Shown here one piece after another: positions 37,712 to 49,700 of a DNA stretch of 64,000 nt. The stretch is from Pyrenopolyporus hunteri. Its lineage: Eukaryota > Ascomycota > Sordariomycetes > Xylariales > Hypoxylaceae. Where the stretch lies: the NCBI GenBank assembly GCA_902806595.1, contig CADCXC010000003.1, positions 372,001 to 436,000 on the forward strand, in the 5' to 3' direction. How positions within the stretch are numbered: the stretch's first letter is position 1; the number at the start of each line of letters is the position of its first letter. The position numbers were made by a program, and so were the translations under genes. The notes below the pieces were generated by a model, which saw only the letters and a list, made by a program, of their open reading frames with translations, searched no databases and was not told the origin of the DNA.

Positions 37712-39293
37712 GGTTAGGGTCCGTCCTACCTTTCTAGGCTTTTATGGTAGAAGGTACACAATGGTACGAATTAGAGCTGTTAGATTGTGGTAATTTTTAC
37801 ATGGGTATAGGAATGTTAAGACACGATTCTTAAGAGTTAGGGTTTGGACTTCTTTCAATACCTGCCATATGAAATACTGATATCTGATTAGGTCAGGTTC
37901 GTGTACCAACATGTCACCAATTACTTACCCGATCAGGTAATTTTCTGATGCGTCACTAGACCAATAAAAAAACGTCGTCATTTGAGGGGAAAGGGAGAAA
38001 CGGAAACGGTCGTTCATGAAAATCCATTCCACGTAGAAGCATCTTTCACAACGGTAAAGTTCTCTAAGACGGCGCGAAAACGGTCCTCCAAGCCAAAGGA
38101 GCTCAGAGCAACACGCGACTGCGAGAACTAGCGCCACCATTGCGCGAGTACTGGTTAGAACCAATATCGCCGGCGTAGGGGGGTAGTTGGCTGGGGTGAG
38201 AGCATGACTCGATGAGGCCTTCGCGTCAAAATGCGGGGCTGACATTAGAGCTGAAGGACGTTCCGTGTTAGCAGCGCAGTCAAGTCTATCATCAGCGATA
38301 GTTCCGAGATCTTTAGTGACCGGTCACCGACGACATCGCCTAGTCTTTTAGTAGGTAATTCTAAAACTACACTGTCGGTATTTTCTTGCCAAACCTTGCC
38401 CTTTTTTTACAACTGAACTTAGACGAAGTAGCGCTCCCAAAGACATCGCGCTGAAGTTCAATTTGCACTTCGAATTGGCATGCTACCCGTCGCCATGCGA
38501 TCGCGCTTTCAAATCATAGAGAACGGTTGCCATACTATCCCCGATCATCAATTCTTCGAGATATCATTCGCCCGCGTCTATGGGTGCACAGCTCTATGAA
38601 ACCTACACCTACCCTATGTCACCCAGCGTCTCACTGACCCTCACCGAAATCTCCCGTAACTGCTATGTACGTCTTGTTACCAAGTTATATCGCATAAAAT
38701 CGGTTGCAGCCCTCTTGCCCTTGTACAGCTAACGTCATGTTAGTTACGTTGGTCCGCCTTGTCATTTTCATAAAGGGATGCAAGCCTACCTAGGGGAGAA
38801 CGTAGGGGTCGTTTGGCGCTAGAAAAGTAACGCTAACAAGTTGTCAACCCCCCTATCTTTATCTTTGGCTCATCCAACCTTACGTATATAGTTCCTCGAT
38901 ATAGAGTCTTGTAGGTAATATAACCTTTGCTGAGAAAGAGTCAAGGTTATTAAATATGTTCAGAGAGCAACTCTCAGCAGCTAATAGATGTAGACTAATT
39001 TCAAGTAGGGAATAGTTGAAGACGAAGACGAAGACAAAGACAAAGGAGACAGCAGATATTTCGGGGTTTAGAAATCGACTGCATGTAAGCTTGGTTCCAT
39101 TTGGGCTTTCAGTATTAACTTTATAGCCAGGTGACAGAATGGCGCCCCTAAATAACCCGGTAGTCCGCACCAAGCACATCCACCGCGCAGGTAGGTTAGA
39201 GCTGAATCAGCACCAGCTCACTCATTCAGGAAAGCTTTTATGAATAAATTTATCTTTTATATTGGGCATTTCTTCAACTTGCTATTAGTATGG
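37712..39293. other. Spacer with methyltransferase promoter and decayed bZIP
   Basis: It holds the upstream region of the arsenite methyltransferase, a degraded bZIP fragment (listed separately), and otherwise no gene. Short frames, for example 37925-38245 on the minus strand, are antisense to the decayed bZIP or fortuitous. Confidence 0.5.
38056..38160 (+). pseudogene. RIP-damaged bZIP fragment
   Basis: The frame SSKPKELRATRDCEN-stop-RHHCAS aligns with the bZIP start at 30.6 kb (SSKPKKDNAERIRDNQRRHRAR). At DNA level GGTCCTCCAAGCC is shared exactly. Where an intact gene has Gln-Arg-Arg-His-Arg, this copy has TAG, CGC, CAC, CAT, TGC. The differences from CAG/CGC codons are C-to-T and G-to-A changes. 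A second stop follows soon after. Only the basic region is recognisable; the zipper and tail cannot be traced. Confidence 0.6.
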
Positions 39294-40598
39294 TCAAATA
39301 GGACCTTTCTGGTTTCCATAAGCCCCTGGAGATATGGAGTGGTCGTATTGGTACCGAGGCGGTAGATCGTGAGAGTGAAGCTCAACCCTCGTCAGGGATC
39401 CATCCAATTCACCCCTCAAGGCATTGCCCTGAATCTCGGCCGGGGAGTCGTCGTTATGTAGTTCGTGGTAAACCCGTGGCGCTTCCAACTCTCTTGTCCC
39501 CGGCCCCTGCCATATTGTGTTTGGCGGAAGCGGATCCTTTGGCATCCCGCCGTCCCCCTTCTCTTGCGAGCTGGCGGCTGCTTCCGTTTGCTTCTTTAAA
39601 CGCCGGTGACGCCACAGCAGGACTGCTGCTACTGCGGCAATGATTATTGCGCCGGCGGCTGCTCCGATGCTAACACCTATTATGCCACCCACCGACAACC
39701 CTGAGCTAGCTGACGAGGTTGAGGATGCCGATGGCGTGTTAGACACGGGCGGGGACGCTGCTGGTAAGGGAACAGGTGAAGCTAGGGTTATGAAATTAGC
39801 AATCTACCGAAGGAAGCGTTGACGGTCAAGATAAGATGTCTTCGCGATAATTCTAGCGCGGGAAGAAGGGGGGGGGGGGGGCTCGGGGTAAAACGTGACT
39901 AGGTAATTAGGCCATCCCGTCCACATTGTGCGTGGGATAGGAGTGAGGTGTCCGAGAGAATTGCAATTTTAAAAAATGCAACGTACATAGGTGATTGCAT
40001 TCGTATTCGACGAAGCAGTTCTTGTTGTCGCGGCTGTACAGATATGTCGGCTCGATTTGCCAGCACGTGAAGTTTGCGTATCCGTTGTTCCCCGTCCCTG
40101 CATAATCGCCGGCATTGCCACGCTCTCCTAGTACGGCCCTGAAGGTCGTCCCCGTATCGGTGAAATACGCCGATGTCGTTGTGTTCGCCCAGTCGCGGTA
40201 CTGGCCGTCGGTTACGGGCGCAGTATCGTCCGGTGTGCCGGACGGGGAAGACGCGAAATATGAGACTTCAGATGATAACTGACTCGCATTCTGTGCCCCA
40301 GTACAGTCCGCTAGTACGACGGCTGTGCCGAAACTATGTTAATTCTTCCGGCTCAAATTCAAATTGGGTAGGGCACGCGGACAATGTATAAGTCCGGAGA
40401 TAGCATGGGAGCATCATTTATAGGGTGCCCTCGTAAGCCGGCAAAGGTATGCCGACGTTATTCTTAAAGGTAGGAAATATAATGAGATTTTTCCTTACTT
40501 TCTTCGTGAATTCGCGCCTGCAACGGACGGCTCGTACTCGACGCTACGCTAAGCGAGGAAGCATACGCAACGACTAGCAGGTTTGTGAGAAAGCACAT
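39294..40598 (-). CDS. Secreted, single-pass membrane surface protein
   Basis: Minus-strand exons 40598-40499, 40322-39987 and 39781-39294 give about 307 residues in one frame. The N-terminus MCFLTNLLVVAYASSLSVAS is a signal peptide. The ectodomain contains VVLADC, a WANTTTSAYFTDTGTTF stretch, AGTGNNGYANFTCW and closing cysteines (NCFVEYEC). This resembles a widespread uncharacterised family of fungal surface proteins. A Ser/Pro-rich stalk leads to one transmembrane helix (GGIIGVSIGAAAGAIIIAAV), a basic stop-transfer (RHRRLKK) and a cytoplasmic tail of about 110 residues. The introns are long for this window (176 and 205 nt), and the second contains a run of about 14 G, so the exon 3 acceptor (CTAG before 39781) is my best choice rather than certain. 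Function is unknown; wall sensing is possible. Confidence 0.72.
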
Positions 40599-42318
40599 GT
40601 TGCTTCTCTTAGTTCCACCTTCAATAACGGGTCCGCTTTTTCCCGCGCGAACTTCTGCTGAGGTCTGGATCCGGCGGCGACAGAAACAGCCTCCTGACTG
40701 ACGTCTAGGCCCGCGACTTTGTTTGCATGCGATAAGTACAGGACGCGGAGTTGTCGTGCAGTATTATTCTTAAGACGAACTCGACGGGTCCAAATAATAA
40801 GAGAAATAGGCAGACAGTACAGGACAACGTCGAGCGAGCGGGGATTCAAAAGGAGAATTGCCAAAACATAGGAGGGAGCCTCTAGGGTTTACAGACGAGT
40901 GAGGTCGAGGGTTACGGGAACCCTGGTAGAAATGCCGATCGTCTCTTACGTAAGATTGGCTATAGAGCTTCTAGAAGAGTTCTACCAGAATATGATTTGT
41001 TGACTGAGCTTTTGTATGGTGTCAGCATCGTTATGTTGGGTCCGAATCAGGTGAAGCTGAACTTTCAATGGGACAAGGATACGCAGTCGGATGCCACATA
41101 AGCTCGCAAAAGTACGGGTCAGGTCGTCGCAGTAGGGGCGTATCCATTAACTCATTGCGGAAGGGAGACGCTTGGCAGTCAACGGCTCTCCCGCCCCGGA
41201 AGACACCATACAGAAGGACAAGCCCACTTCGTTGCAGCTTAAAGCTCACGCAGGCAATACCTTGCGACTCGAAGCTACATATTAACAGGCTATCGTCGCC
41301 CAAACGAATTCTTAGATTCGGTGGTTAGAGATGCGTAGGGACGAATTCTAGGAAACACCTACATTGTCTGCTTCAGTGGAACCCTTTATTTTGCGTATGG
41401 GGTATCCCGCGGTAGGCTGTGAACGGGTGGACTGGACGAATCTCACGAGAGCTCGAATCTGGGCTTGGGATTCGAGTTCAAGCTTTGTTTATTAATTACG
41501 TGACATGGCGCGAAAAAAAAATCGAGCTTGTCCGAATGAAGCCCGGGAGGTGACATTGTCTTATACCACTCTTTTTCTGGAGACCACCAATAGAAACGCC
41601 ATTGGCGCCAATGTCAACTGCGCTAAATGATAAATCGTTTTAATCACCCACGGGAGGTCGACCTGTCACTTCGGAGCTTTAAAGCCCTCTGAGCTATTCG
41701 TAACAGACCCTTGTATAACGATAGGTCGAAACAATCTTCCCAAGGAGGAGTACATAAGTAGGGAGGTTTACACTACCTCCAGCCTACGAAGTCGCACTTA
41801 ATGCCTTCGTTTATACTATGTATTGCATCGATACCATGTATGTAGAGCTGGTGTGTCACATAGTGTGCGTTTGGATATAAGACGGATATAAGCCCCGGGG
41901 GGCGTCTGTGTATACTTTATTAAGCGAGGCTTCTGCATTACGATGCGCCCTGCATATTCCCCATAGGACAATAAGTAGGGCTACAGGTAAGAGAGAAAAG
42001 AGAGAGGTACATATTTGCATTGTTTTAGAACCTAGGGCGGGTATATTAATTTCACTTGAGAATGCCTCGGCTAGGTCCTAGGTTCTTATTAAATGCGCTA
42101 CGAAGCCATGTTTTTTGGCCCCCTTCATAAAATTTATTGATTGCCATTATTGAGTCTTCGGTAGAGTAGGTTATACAAGCGCGATGGAATAATGCATTGT
42201 TTAAATCTGACGGCCCCTTAATATAATGAACTCATCTAGAGTCACGACGCCCTTTGCGTTTCTCCTTATATTAGAAGTTATTCCTACGTGTGATTGAGTA
42301 ATGGCACGGTATTTAACG
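40599..42318. other. Gene-free stretch
   Basis: No protein with a recognisable domain is encoded; frames stay below about 100 codons. Composition is normal. No repeats were noticed except a short C/G run near 41,895. Confidence 0.5.
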
Positions 42319-44387
42319 TCAAGACACCTTGTTAATTACCGTATTATACGTCTTCAAAGATCCCAGCGCATCTCGGTATTCTTCTTCAATGACCTTTGCA
42401 TGTCCTGGAGACCGAGGTTGTATTGAACAAGGGAACGGAAGGGGGCTTGAGTTGAAGCCATCCGAAAAAGCAAATCTATGAATCTTATGAGCATGCGTAA
42501 TGAAGAACTAACGGAAATTCGAACGGATACTTACATATCAACATCAATGTCCTTCCCATTCGCGTCCTTCGCAGGGCTAACGTCGAACGCCCATAATATT
42601 CGTGCGATGTTGAGTTCGACCGATGCGGATCCAAGGTGCATCCCAGGGCAGATTCGTCTTCCCCAGCCAAAGGCGCTGTGGCCGAGGGTGCCGGGATACT
42701 CGCGGTCCTCTGTAAAGCGTTCTGGTCGAAACTCGTCCGGTTCAGGGAAATCCGATTCGTTCAGGTGAACTGCAGACGAGTTCGTCAGTAACGGAACGCG
42801 ACGGTAATTGACGCACGGGTGCACGTACTGCTCCAGAGAGGCGCAATGATGGTACTTCCTTTAGGAATGAACATTCCCTTATATACGTCGTCGGCCGTGC
42901 TTGCGTGAGGCGTGCCTCCTAATACCGCTACAGGTCTCCAACGCAGTGTCTCGGAGGCCACCGCCCTGACGTAGGGCAACCGAGGCAGGTCTTCGAACGT
43001 TGGGAGTCGGCCTTTTCCAACCACTCTATCAAGTTCCTCCTGCGCCTTCGGGATGAATTGGGGGCCGAACTTGACACACGCAAGGAGGAAACTGGAGAGT
43101 GACCCTGCGGACTACACCACAGTGGCTTAGCACGGTTACTATGCTTCGCAGTGCCCGGTTCAAGAAAGCGGACTCACCGTCTCAACTCCGGCGCCAAAGG
43201 GTGAGCCTGCTGCGTAAGCGGCTTCCAGATCAGTCATCCCAAGGTTGTTTTGCTCTTCTAGAACGTGCTTGGCAAAACAGGTAGGTAAAACTCCCCTGGC
43301 CATTCTATCCTTGACCTCAGACATGAGTTCCATATACAGTTGGATATCCTTCTGCCGTTGCTTCAGGACCTGCGCTTTCCATGGCGCGAACATGCTTGGT
43401 ATGTCTATCGCAGGGAAACATTTCACGTCAGTATTCCAGATCCCGGCGTCTTTCTTTAAGCTTCAACACACTCCTAAAGCGTGCATCGATAATAATATCG
43501 GTCCTACTTACTGCTAACCGTTAGCCGATGCAAGCGGAAGGAACCAGAATACACTCCGAGGAATAGGGGGCTTAGATGTCGACGTAGCATTGTTTCATAC
43601 GTACCATTTGAGCGCCGGGTAACGCTCTACCGCATATTTACCAGGAATGCTAAAAGCTAAATGTCAACAACAGTACGACATAAGAGGTTGGAAAAGGCTC
43701 ACTTGACTTGAGTTAGTCGATCCATCGACTCGCCGTTCCGCCGCACCACGATATCGGTCTCAACGTCTTCTACTCTTCGCCCGTACGTGACCGTGACGAT
43801 GACTGACGCAGCATAACGCTCAAGGTGTTTTCGGAAAGCCTTGGGGGTTTTCAATAAGTCGTGCATGAGGACCTTAGACTCGAGGCTTTGTATGGGCCGG
43901 TAAGTCAGACTTTGGCGATTCATGAACCCGCTATGTAACAGCTTTCGCCAGCGTCTCCAGAAAGACCCGTACGGGGCCATGAGACCTCGCATCCCGCCCG
44001 ATAGGAGCTCACCGCCCATAATAAATCGCGGCCTAGATGAGTACTTCGCGCCACGCTTCTCGAGCAGATCCCATGCTGCCTGCGCCGAGCCTAATATGAT
44101 GGTCGGCGTCGGGCCCATCTGGAGATAGACCACATCCCCATACTCCTTATTCAACTCACGAAACCATAACCACGGCTTCCGGAGGCCGGATTTGATAACC
44201 TTAGGACCCGGTGGCAGCTCTGAGCGATGCGCGTACAATTTCCATTCTTGCAGTAGCTATTTCCATACAATTAACCGAACGGTTCTGATGTAATCTCTTG
44301 TCACAGGCCACTTACTCTCGGAAGTATTAGGGTTATGTAAGAGAGCGAGACGGCAAAGCCTATGCTAGCAAGAAGAGCCGCGAACAT
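42319..44387 (-). CDS. Cytochrome P450, with one questionable splice junction
   Basis: Membrane-anchored haem monooxygenase. The inferred minus-strand exons are 44387-44316, 44256-43703, 43649-43605, 43404-43178, 43111-42829, 42769-42535 and 42475-42319, about 523 residues. MFAALLASIGFAVSLSYITL is the ER anchor, followed by LPPGP. The I-helix is AAGSPFGAGVET, the ExxR is ETLR, the PERF block is DEFRPERF, and the haem loop is FGWGRRICPG with its Cys ligand. The C-terminus fits the family. All junctions keep frame except exon 3 to exon 4. There the exon ends ...AAATG before GTACGT and the next exon starts ACATACC, creating TGA; one base fewer would give the expected LKYIPSMFAPW. An in-frame alternative (donor GTATGA, acceptor AAAG at about 43,456) would insert about 18 unusual residues. 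Function and substrate are unknown; it is divergent from the neighbouring sugar transporter. Confidence 0.8.
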
Positions 44388-45152
44388 TCTGGCGCCAAAG
44401 CTTGCGAATTATTCTGACCTTGAGACACGAATTCTTCGACGTAGAGAAAACCAAGTAATTTCCCAAGGGATGCCCCTCGCAGAAATAGGAACATGGGTAA
44501 CTGAGAATCCTTCTGCCCTCCCTACCTTCATTCAAACTGCCGACCTTGGCGGGGAACGACCATGTGGGACATCCCCCCAAATTGATCCCCCAGTGTCCCG
44601 CGGAGCAGTCGTTAATCAGACTCGATCGGGTTAGTAATCCGACTAATGTGATCGGTACGAGTCGCGATCCGGGACCTGGCGCCAATTTCTATGAGAATTC
44701 TCCCTGCTACGTGGAACAATATCTCAGCAAGAGTAGGAAGCGGCACGGCATTCTAGGGACTGATATAAGAAACTCTAGTGTAGGCACGGCCAAAGGTCTC
44801 TACGAATTGGCCACACCAAAACACGGCAAGTCTATAGGGTTTCGTTGGGGAAAATATTATTCGGGAGGCAGCCAAGAACGAGACACGCAGAGGCTGAAAG
44901 CGAGCCTGATAGGGGTAGTCGACGCCATCCCAGCAGCGGAATCGGTTCACATACCCCGCCCCCCGGCTCTCTTGGCGGTTCCATCTCGTTAAGCCGCGAA
45001 CCAGGTAGTCGGGTGTTGACCCCGGATCATCGAGGAGTCTAGACGTCGTCTTATTATGCTGATACGGCAATACTTAAACCCATACACGTCCTTCGCCGCG
45101 ACGGGAAGCCCTCTACCACCCCTATCTTCCTATCATCGGAAACCCAGCAACG
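44388..45152. promoter_or_regulatory. Divergent P450/transporter intergenic region
   Basis: This 765-bp spacer lies between the start codons of the P450 (leftwards) and the sugar transporter (rightwards) and so must hold both promoters. I found no clear TATA box or repeated operator in it. Confidence 0.5.
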
Positions 45153-47112
45153 ATGGAAGGCAGGACAATATTCAGCAAGCCGTTCTTAACCTCCCTCTTC
45201 CTGGGGATAGGCGGATTTCTCTACGGCTAGTAAGTGTCGCATACATGGTGTTCACGGTAAAGCGTTCTCTACCTCGTCGCTAATAGAGCTAAAGCGATTC
45301 GGGAATCATTACTCCGACCTTAGCCCTGAAGTCCTTCTTGGCGTACTTCGGCGAACCTGATGCTCCCACTCGGGGCGCGATCGTGTCCGTTTATCAAGCA
45401 GGAGGTAGTTCACGTCTACCCTATGTCTCTCGTATCATCCGAATGCTAATTCGACCGCAGCATGGCTCGGCAGCGCTTCTGTCGGTGTCACCAGCGACAG
45501 GTTTGGCCGACGTAAGGCGATAGCATTCGGATGCATCTGGGGTGCGATCGGCGCGGCGCTCATGGCCGGAGCAGCCCACGTCGCTATGCGTGAGTATTGC
45601 CGGCGACCTGGTAAAGTTGGGGGTCTCTAACGCGGTGATGTTAGTCATAATGGGCCGTCTCCTTGTCGGTTACGCCGTTGGTACGATTACTGGCGTGGCT
45701 CCCGTTTTCGGTGCTGAGATTGCAAAGGTGTGAACAGACTCTCGAACATTGTCGAGGGGAGATCGCTGATTGAACGCGAGGGCAGACCCACGAACGAGCG
45801 AAGATCACAGCAGCCAACCAAATGAGTAAGTCCCCTCCATCGAAAAAAAAATAAAATATACCATAGATGCTAATCAGACGTGGAGTGGTTGCTTGGGGGT
45901 TTTTCGTTGCGCTGTGGACAGGGGTCGGCGAAGGCCGATGGAACAACCCAAATCAATGGAGGCTCGGTTTCGCGATCCAAGGCGTCCCGGCTCTCCTCCT
46001 CGGTGCCGGCGTTCTATTCATCGGTGAGTCACCGAGGTGGTTGTGCTTGAAGGGCCGCTACGAAGAAGCAAGACAAGCTTTCCGCAACTACCATTACGAC
46101 GGTTCCAACGACGCGTGGGTAGAGTCCGAGTTCACCATCATCCAAGTAAACATCGAAGAGGAGCAGAAGGCCCAAGGCCGGCTCTCTTGGGCCGACCTTT
46201 TCAATACTCCGGCATTCAGAAAGCGGCTCTTCGTCGGATCGTTCGTGTGGGCGGCCGCTATGCTGTCGGGTATATCATTTGTACAATATTACCAGACGGC
46301 GATCTATGCAACCCTCCAGTTCGATCAAAACCAGCAGCTCCTCGTCAGCGGCCTTTACGGATCCGTCGCTCCCGTGGCTTGCCTTGCCTCCCTCTTTTTC
46401 GTCGACCGAATTGGCCGAAAGAAGATATTGATAACGAGCTCGTGGCTTCTGTCTCTTTGCTACATGATCATTACTATCATCGCGGCGGTCTACCCCGCTC
46501 GCCCCGGCTTCCCGACGAACGCTGCAGCGCAGAGAGGGCTCATCGCTTGTATCTTTGCCGTTTCAGCGAACTATTCGGCCCTGCTTGGCCCGATGACTTG
46601 GATCATTCCGTGAGTCTTTGCTGATTATCATGCTTCATGTTGTCAACTAATAAGCTATTCGCAGCCCCGAGGTGTTCACTACGGAGTTGCGAGCCAAGGC
46701 CAACGCCTTGGTCCAAGTTATCCACTACTCTATCAGTTTGATAATCACGCAGTGCTCGCCTATTGCTCTCGCGGCCGTGGGCTGGAAATACTACGTACGT
46801 TCTCTATACCTAGCAAGCTAAAACTACAATTGTTGACGTAAAATAAAAGATTTTATTCATTCTTACTAATGCGCTTTGCGCTCTAATATTCACATTCGCA
46901 TATCCCGAGACAAAAGGTAGGCATTTCTATCTCTTAACCTTGGCACGTGGCTCGACGACTGACGTTTTCCAGGCAAATCCCTGGAAGAAATCGACGAGAT
47001 TTTCGGAGACGTTAAAGTCTTCCGTGAAGGTAACGTGAAGTTAACTAATGACGAAGAAAATGCTGTTGAGGTTTTCGAGGTTCGTAATAGAGAGGCCAAA
47101 ACCAATATGTAA
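45153..47112 (+). CDS. MFS sugar transporter, with one questionable splice junction
   Basis: Twelve-helix sugar porter of the plasma membrane, about 505 residues. Inferred exons: 45153-45229, 45295-45404, 45461-45589, 45645-45727, 45786-45825, 45867-46609, 46665-46794, about 46850-46916, and 46973-47112. Family motifs are clear: GFLYGYDSGIITP, DRFGRRKA (loop 2-3), GRLLVGYAVG, the PESPRWL-type motif as GESPRWL, the second DRIGRKK, and PETKGKSLEEID at the end. All junctions are in phase except exon 5 to exon 6: ...CAAATGA before GTAAGT, then ATGCTAATC, leaves one base too many for the expected NQMMLIRRGV. An acceptor further in (after GTGGAG) would be in frame but would delete conserved LIRRGV. 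The substrate cannot be told. Confidence 0.82.
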
Positions 47113-47475
47113 GGTTACCCGGATAGACGACATACCCTAGTAAATTAAGAGAAGACGGTCGAACATAGGTAGTTATTTCATTAATATTATCAAGGGCCAC
47201 GGTAAGTCATACGGTGGCCATGATTTACTAAGAGAAGGTGTCTGAAGATAAGATTTCACCTAACAGACGGAACCTCTTAGCGTACATGGACGAGGAGGAA
47301 ATCGTGTTCAGGGTTTCATTCTACATCCGAACTTTATTAAATAGGCATATATATCTAGGTAGGTACCTAGTTATGCCACCCCATATAGGCCTTTCTCCCT
47401 TTTCCCGCAATATCATCTTGGTGGAGAGATGCTGGCTGCGCTAGAGAATTTTAGCATCGGTAACATGTGTATTCC
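47113..47475. other. Convergent spacer
   Basis: It holds the 3' flanks of the transporter and of the leftward hypothetical gene. It includes one TAGGTAGGTACCTAG motif at about 47,355 and nothing else recognised. Confidence 0.5.
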
Positions 47476-48220
47476 TTAAAATTGTTTCGATTGCTGTTGT
47501 TTTAGTATCGAATCGGGCAGGACCTCGTACGGCGGGCTCGGGTACTTAACTTGGGCTCTAGGCCAATCCCGAGACTCTGGAGGGTAAGGTCCCCAAACCC
47601 AGAGATGAGGGCTTTGGCCGTTTCTAATGCTTCGTTCCCCTTGTTTCATTACGCGAATTGCCTTTTTTGCTATATCGTTATCTTCGGAAATTATATATAT
47701 ATGTCCATGTAGATTACATATATTCTCAGATATCCCCATCCGTACTGTGATGTGATTGTCATCCGGGGATATCGTCCTTTTACCTGCTATCCAAGCAGTG
47801 GTACTCCCGAGATGCGCGTCGGCCCTACACATTGTTAGCAACTCGTATCCAAAACTGTGAGGGAATAGACTCACGCGATCCACACATAACTTAACCCCAT
47901 CTCACGGGCTTGTTGTCTAACGATCTTTTCTATCGATAAAATCCTCGCTTCCGAATCCACGGTGGGGCATGGATGGGCCCATATTACCTAGGTAGACAAG
48001 ATACAAATGTTAGCTACGACGAGAAGACAATAGGGGCGCCGTTGGATTCTGCGTAACGTACCCTTGGATCAGAAATAGTCCCGGAGCCGCCGCTCCTTTT
48101 CTCTCGAATAATTCTTCTATTAAAAGCATAATCATGGGGCCCACCGGGACCAAGCTTCATACCTTTAACCCATATGATACTCTCCTCGTCTTTAGGAGCC
48201 TTGGATTTATGATAGGACAT
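47476..48220 (-). CDS. Unrecognised three-exon protein
   Basis: Minus-strand exons 48220-48062, 47987-47875 and 47824-47476 join in phase across introns of 74 and 50 nt with GTACGT and GTGAGT donors and TAG acceptors. Together they give about 206 residues. The product starts MSYHKSKAPKDEESIIWVKG, has no signal peptide or membrane segment, and contains the stretches EKIVRQQAREMGLSYVWIA, NHITVRMGISENICNLHGH and LWVWGPYPP. I do not recognise a domain. Two good introns that rescue frame and an uninterrupted 116-codon last exon make a real gene likely. Its upstream neighbour is a foldback element. Confidence 0.6.
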
Positions 48221-49700
48221 ATTTTCTACTTTAAATCGTCTGAGTGCCAGTTATGCGTGAATACTTACGAAATAGATTTAACCTGATATTCCTGACGGCA
48301 ACAGCGCGGCGACGCCATATTTAAAGAAATAACACTATCTCAAAGGATATAATAGCAAGAGATAATGCTTTGTCAAATGCAATGACTATGTTTAGTAACA
48401 GATGATTGAATTGTTTGTATCAAAGGCTATTGTTTAGAGAGCCACAAAGACTTGTACGTTATTCTTAGTACCTCCTATCGAGCCACCGAGAAAGCTGTAT
48501 ATAGGCCGTACCGAGTATGTTCAGCATGCATCTCAAGATATTATAGTGTTGTCAGTGCTAGCTCCATATATATGCACTTTCTAGACACTGCTTATTATCA
48601 TGGAAGCGGCTGGCAATTGAGGATTCGTCGGATCTAACAGAAGGGGAAATTTAACTTCAAAATTAGGGGCTGGGGATGTTCTGGTTTTTAGGAATAGTCA
48701 CGTACCCAATGCTCGGAGAGCGAGCATATGCGTAGCCGGTGCTAGTAGTTAAATTGTTATGGTCAGCAATAAGTGAGCCTAGGCTGGACGAAGTCCTAGA
48801 AACCGCCAAACCGCCATTCATTTTTATTCTACCGTATAGTGCGCGCATAGTGCGCCACACATCATTCTTAGCCACTAAAGTCACTATTAATTTAGGGCAT
48901 TTAGCGCATATACCACTGTAATCCAGCGCTGCTTACAGTGGTTAACTATTATATTTATTTCAAAATCTCGGGTTACACAAGCGTAAAGTACGTAGCTATA
49001 TAGGTACAACATGGTAGCGCATGGGTACGGGGGTACAAGGTCACTTGGGTATACGTAGGTACGTACCTCAAGTCTTGTGTAACCCGAGATTTGAAAATAA
49101 ATATAGTGACAGACCACTGTAGACAGCGTTGGATTACAGTGGTATATGCGCTAAATGCCCTAAATTTATAGTGGTCGGAGGTACGGTGCGGCGCACTATA
49201 TGCCAAACTGTCTAGTAAAATAAAAATGAATGGCGGTTTGGCGGTTCTCTGGACTTCGACCAGGGTCGAGACGCCTTTACGGATTATGTATATTAATAGT
49301 CGATATAATCCAAGATTCTTACGCATATTAGTAAAGGCACCTATCTATGAAGCACATCCTAAGATACCTTGGTAGAGAAGGCACTTGAATTATCTAGGAG
49401 AATACATGATTTCTTCCCTCTACGCACCAATACATTAAGTTCGGTCATTAAAACATTAGGTGACGCCTATCCTACCAGGCATGCGTTTCTCGAACATTGA
49501 AACGCCATAGAGTGAGTACGCCCTTGATCCCAGTTAATATTTAATTCAACAGATTGTAATGGTTAATTAATCTCTACCTAGATAGCCTGTCTCCAGGTAT
49601 CACCTCCTATTTATACCCACTAAGTATGGTAATGATCATTAAATGTGAAAGCCCCGTTGAAAATCCCTGATATCCATTTCACCAATTATAAGTACATTAT
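48221..49700. other. Spacer carrying a foldback element
   Basis: It contains the large inverted repeat described separately (48782-49264). The rest shows no gene. A short sequence just left of it (about 48,715-48,750, GCATATGCGTAGCCGGTGCTA) has a diverged copy near 52,525-52,555, so parts of this spacer are repetitive. Confidence 0.5.
48782..49264. mobile_element. Foldback/MITE-like element with ~200-bp inverted arms
   Basis: The left arm, about 48,782-48,981, and right arm, about 49,074-49,264, are imperfect reverse complements. AACCGCCAAACCGCCATTCA on the left mirrors TGAATGGCGGTTTGGCGGTT on the right. TTAGGGCATTTAGCGCATAT and CTCGGGTTACACAAG are also mirrored. The loop is about 90 bp. No protein is encoded. 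Long arms with a short loop fit a non-autonomous DNA transposon. No target-site duplication was identified. Confidence 0.75.

Noticed and set aside
37925..38245. Minus-strand small protein of about 106 residues
   Set aside because: The + strand of the same DNA aligns with a bZIP basic region, so the minus frame is antisense to a decayed gene.
39869..39882. Run of about 14 G as a regulatory G-quadruplex
   Set aside because: It falls inside a predicted intron, and a pure homopolymer is as easily replication slippage or assembly noise; no supporting signal was seen.
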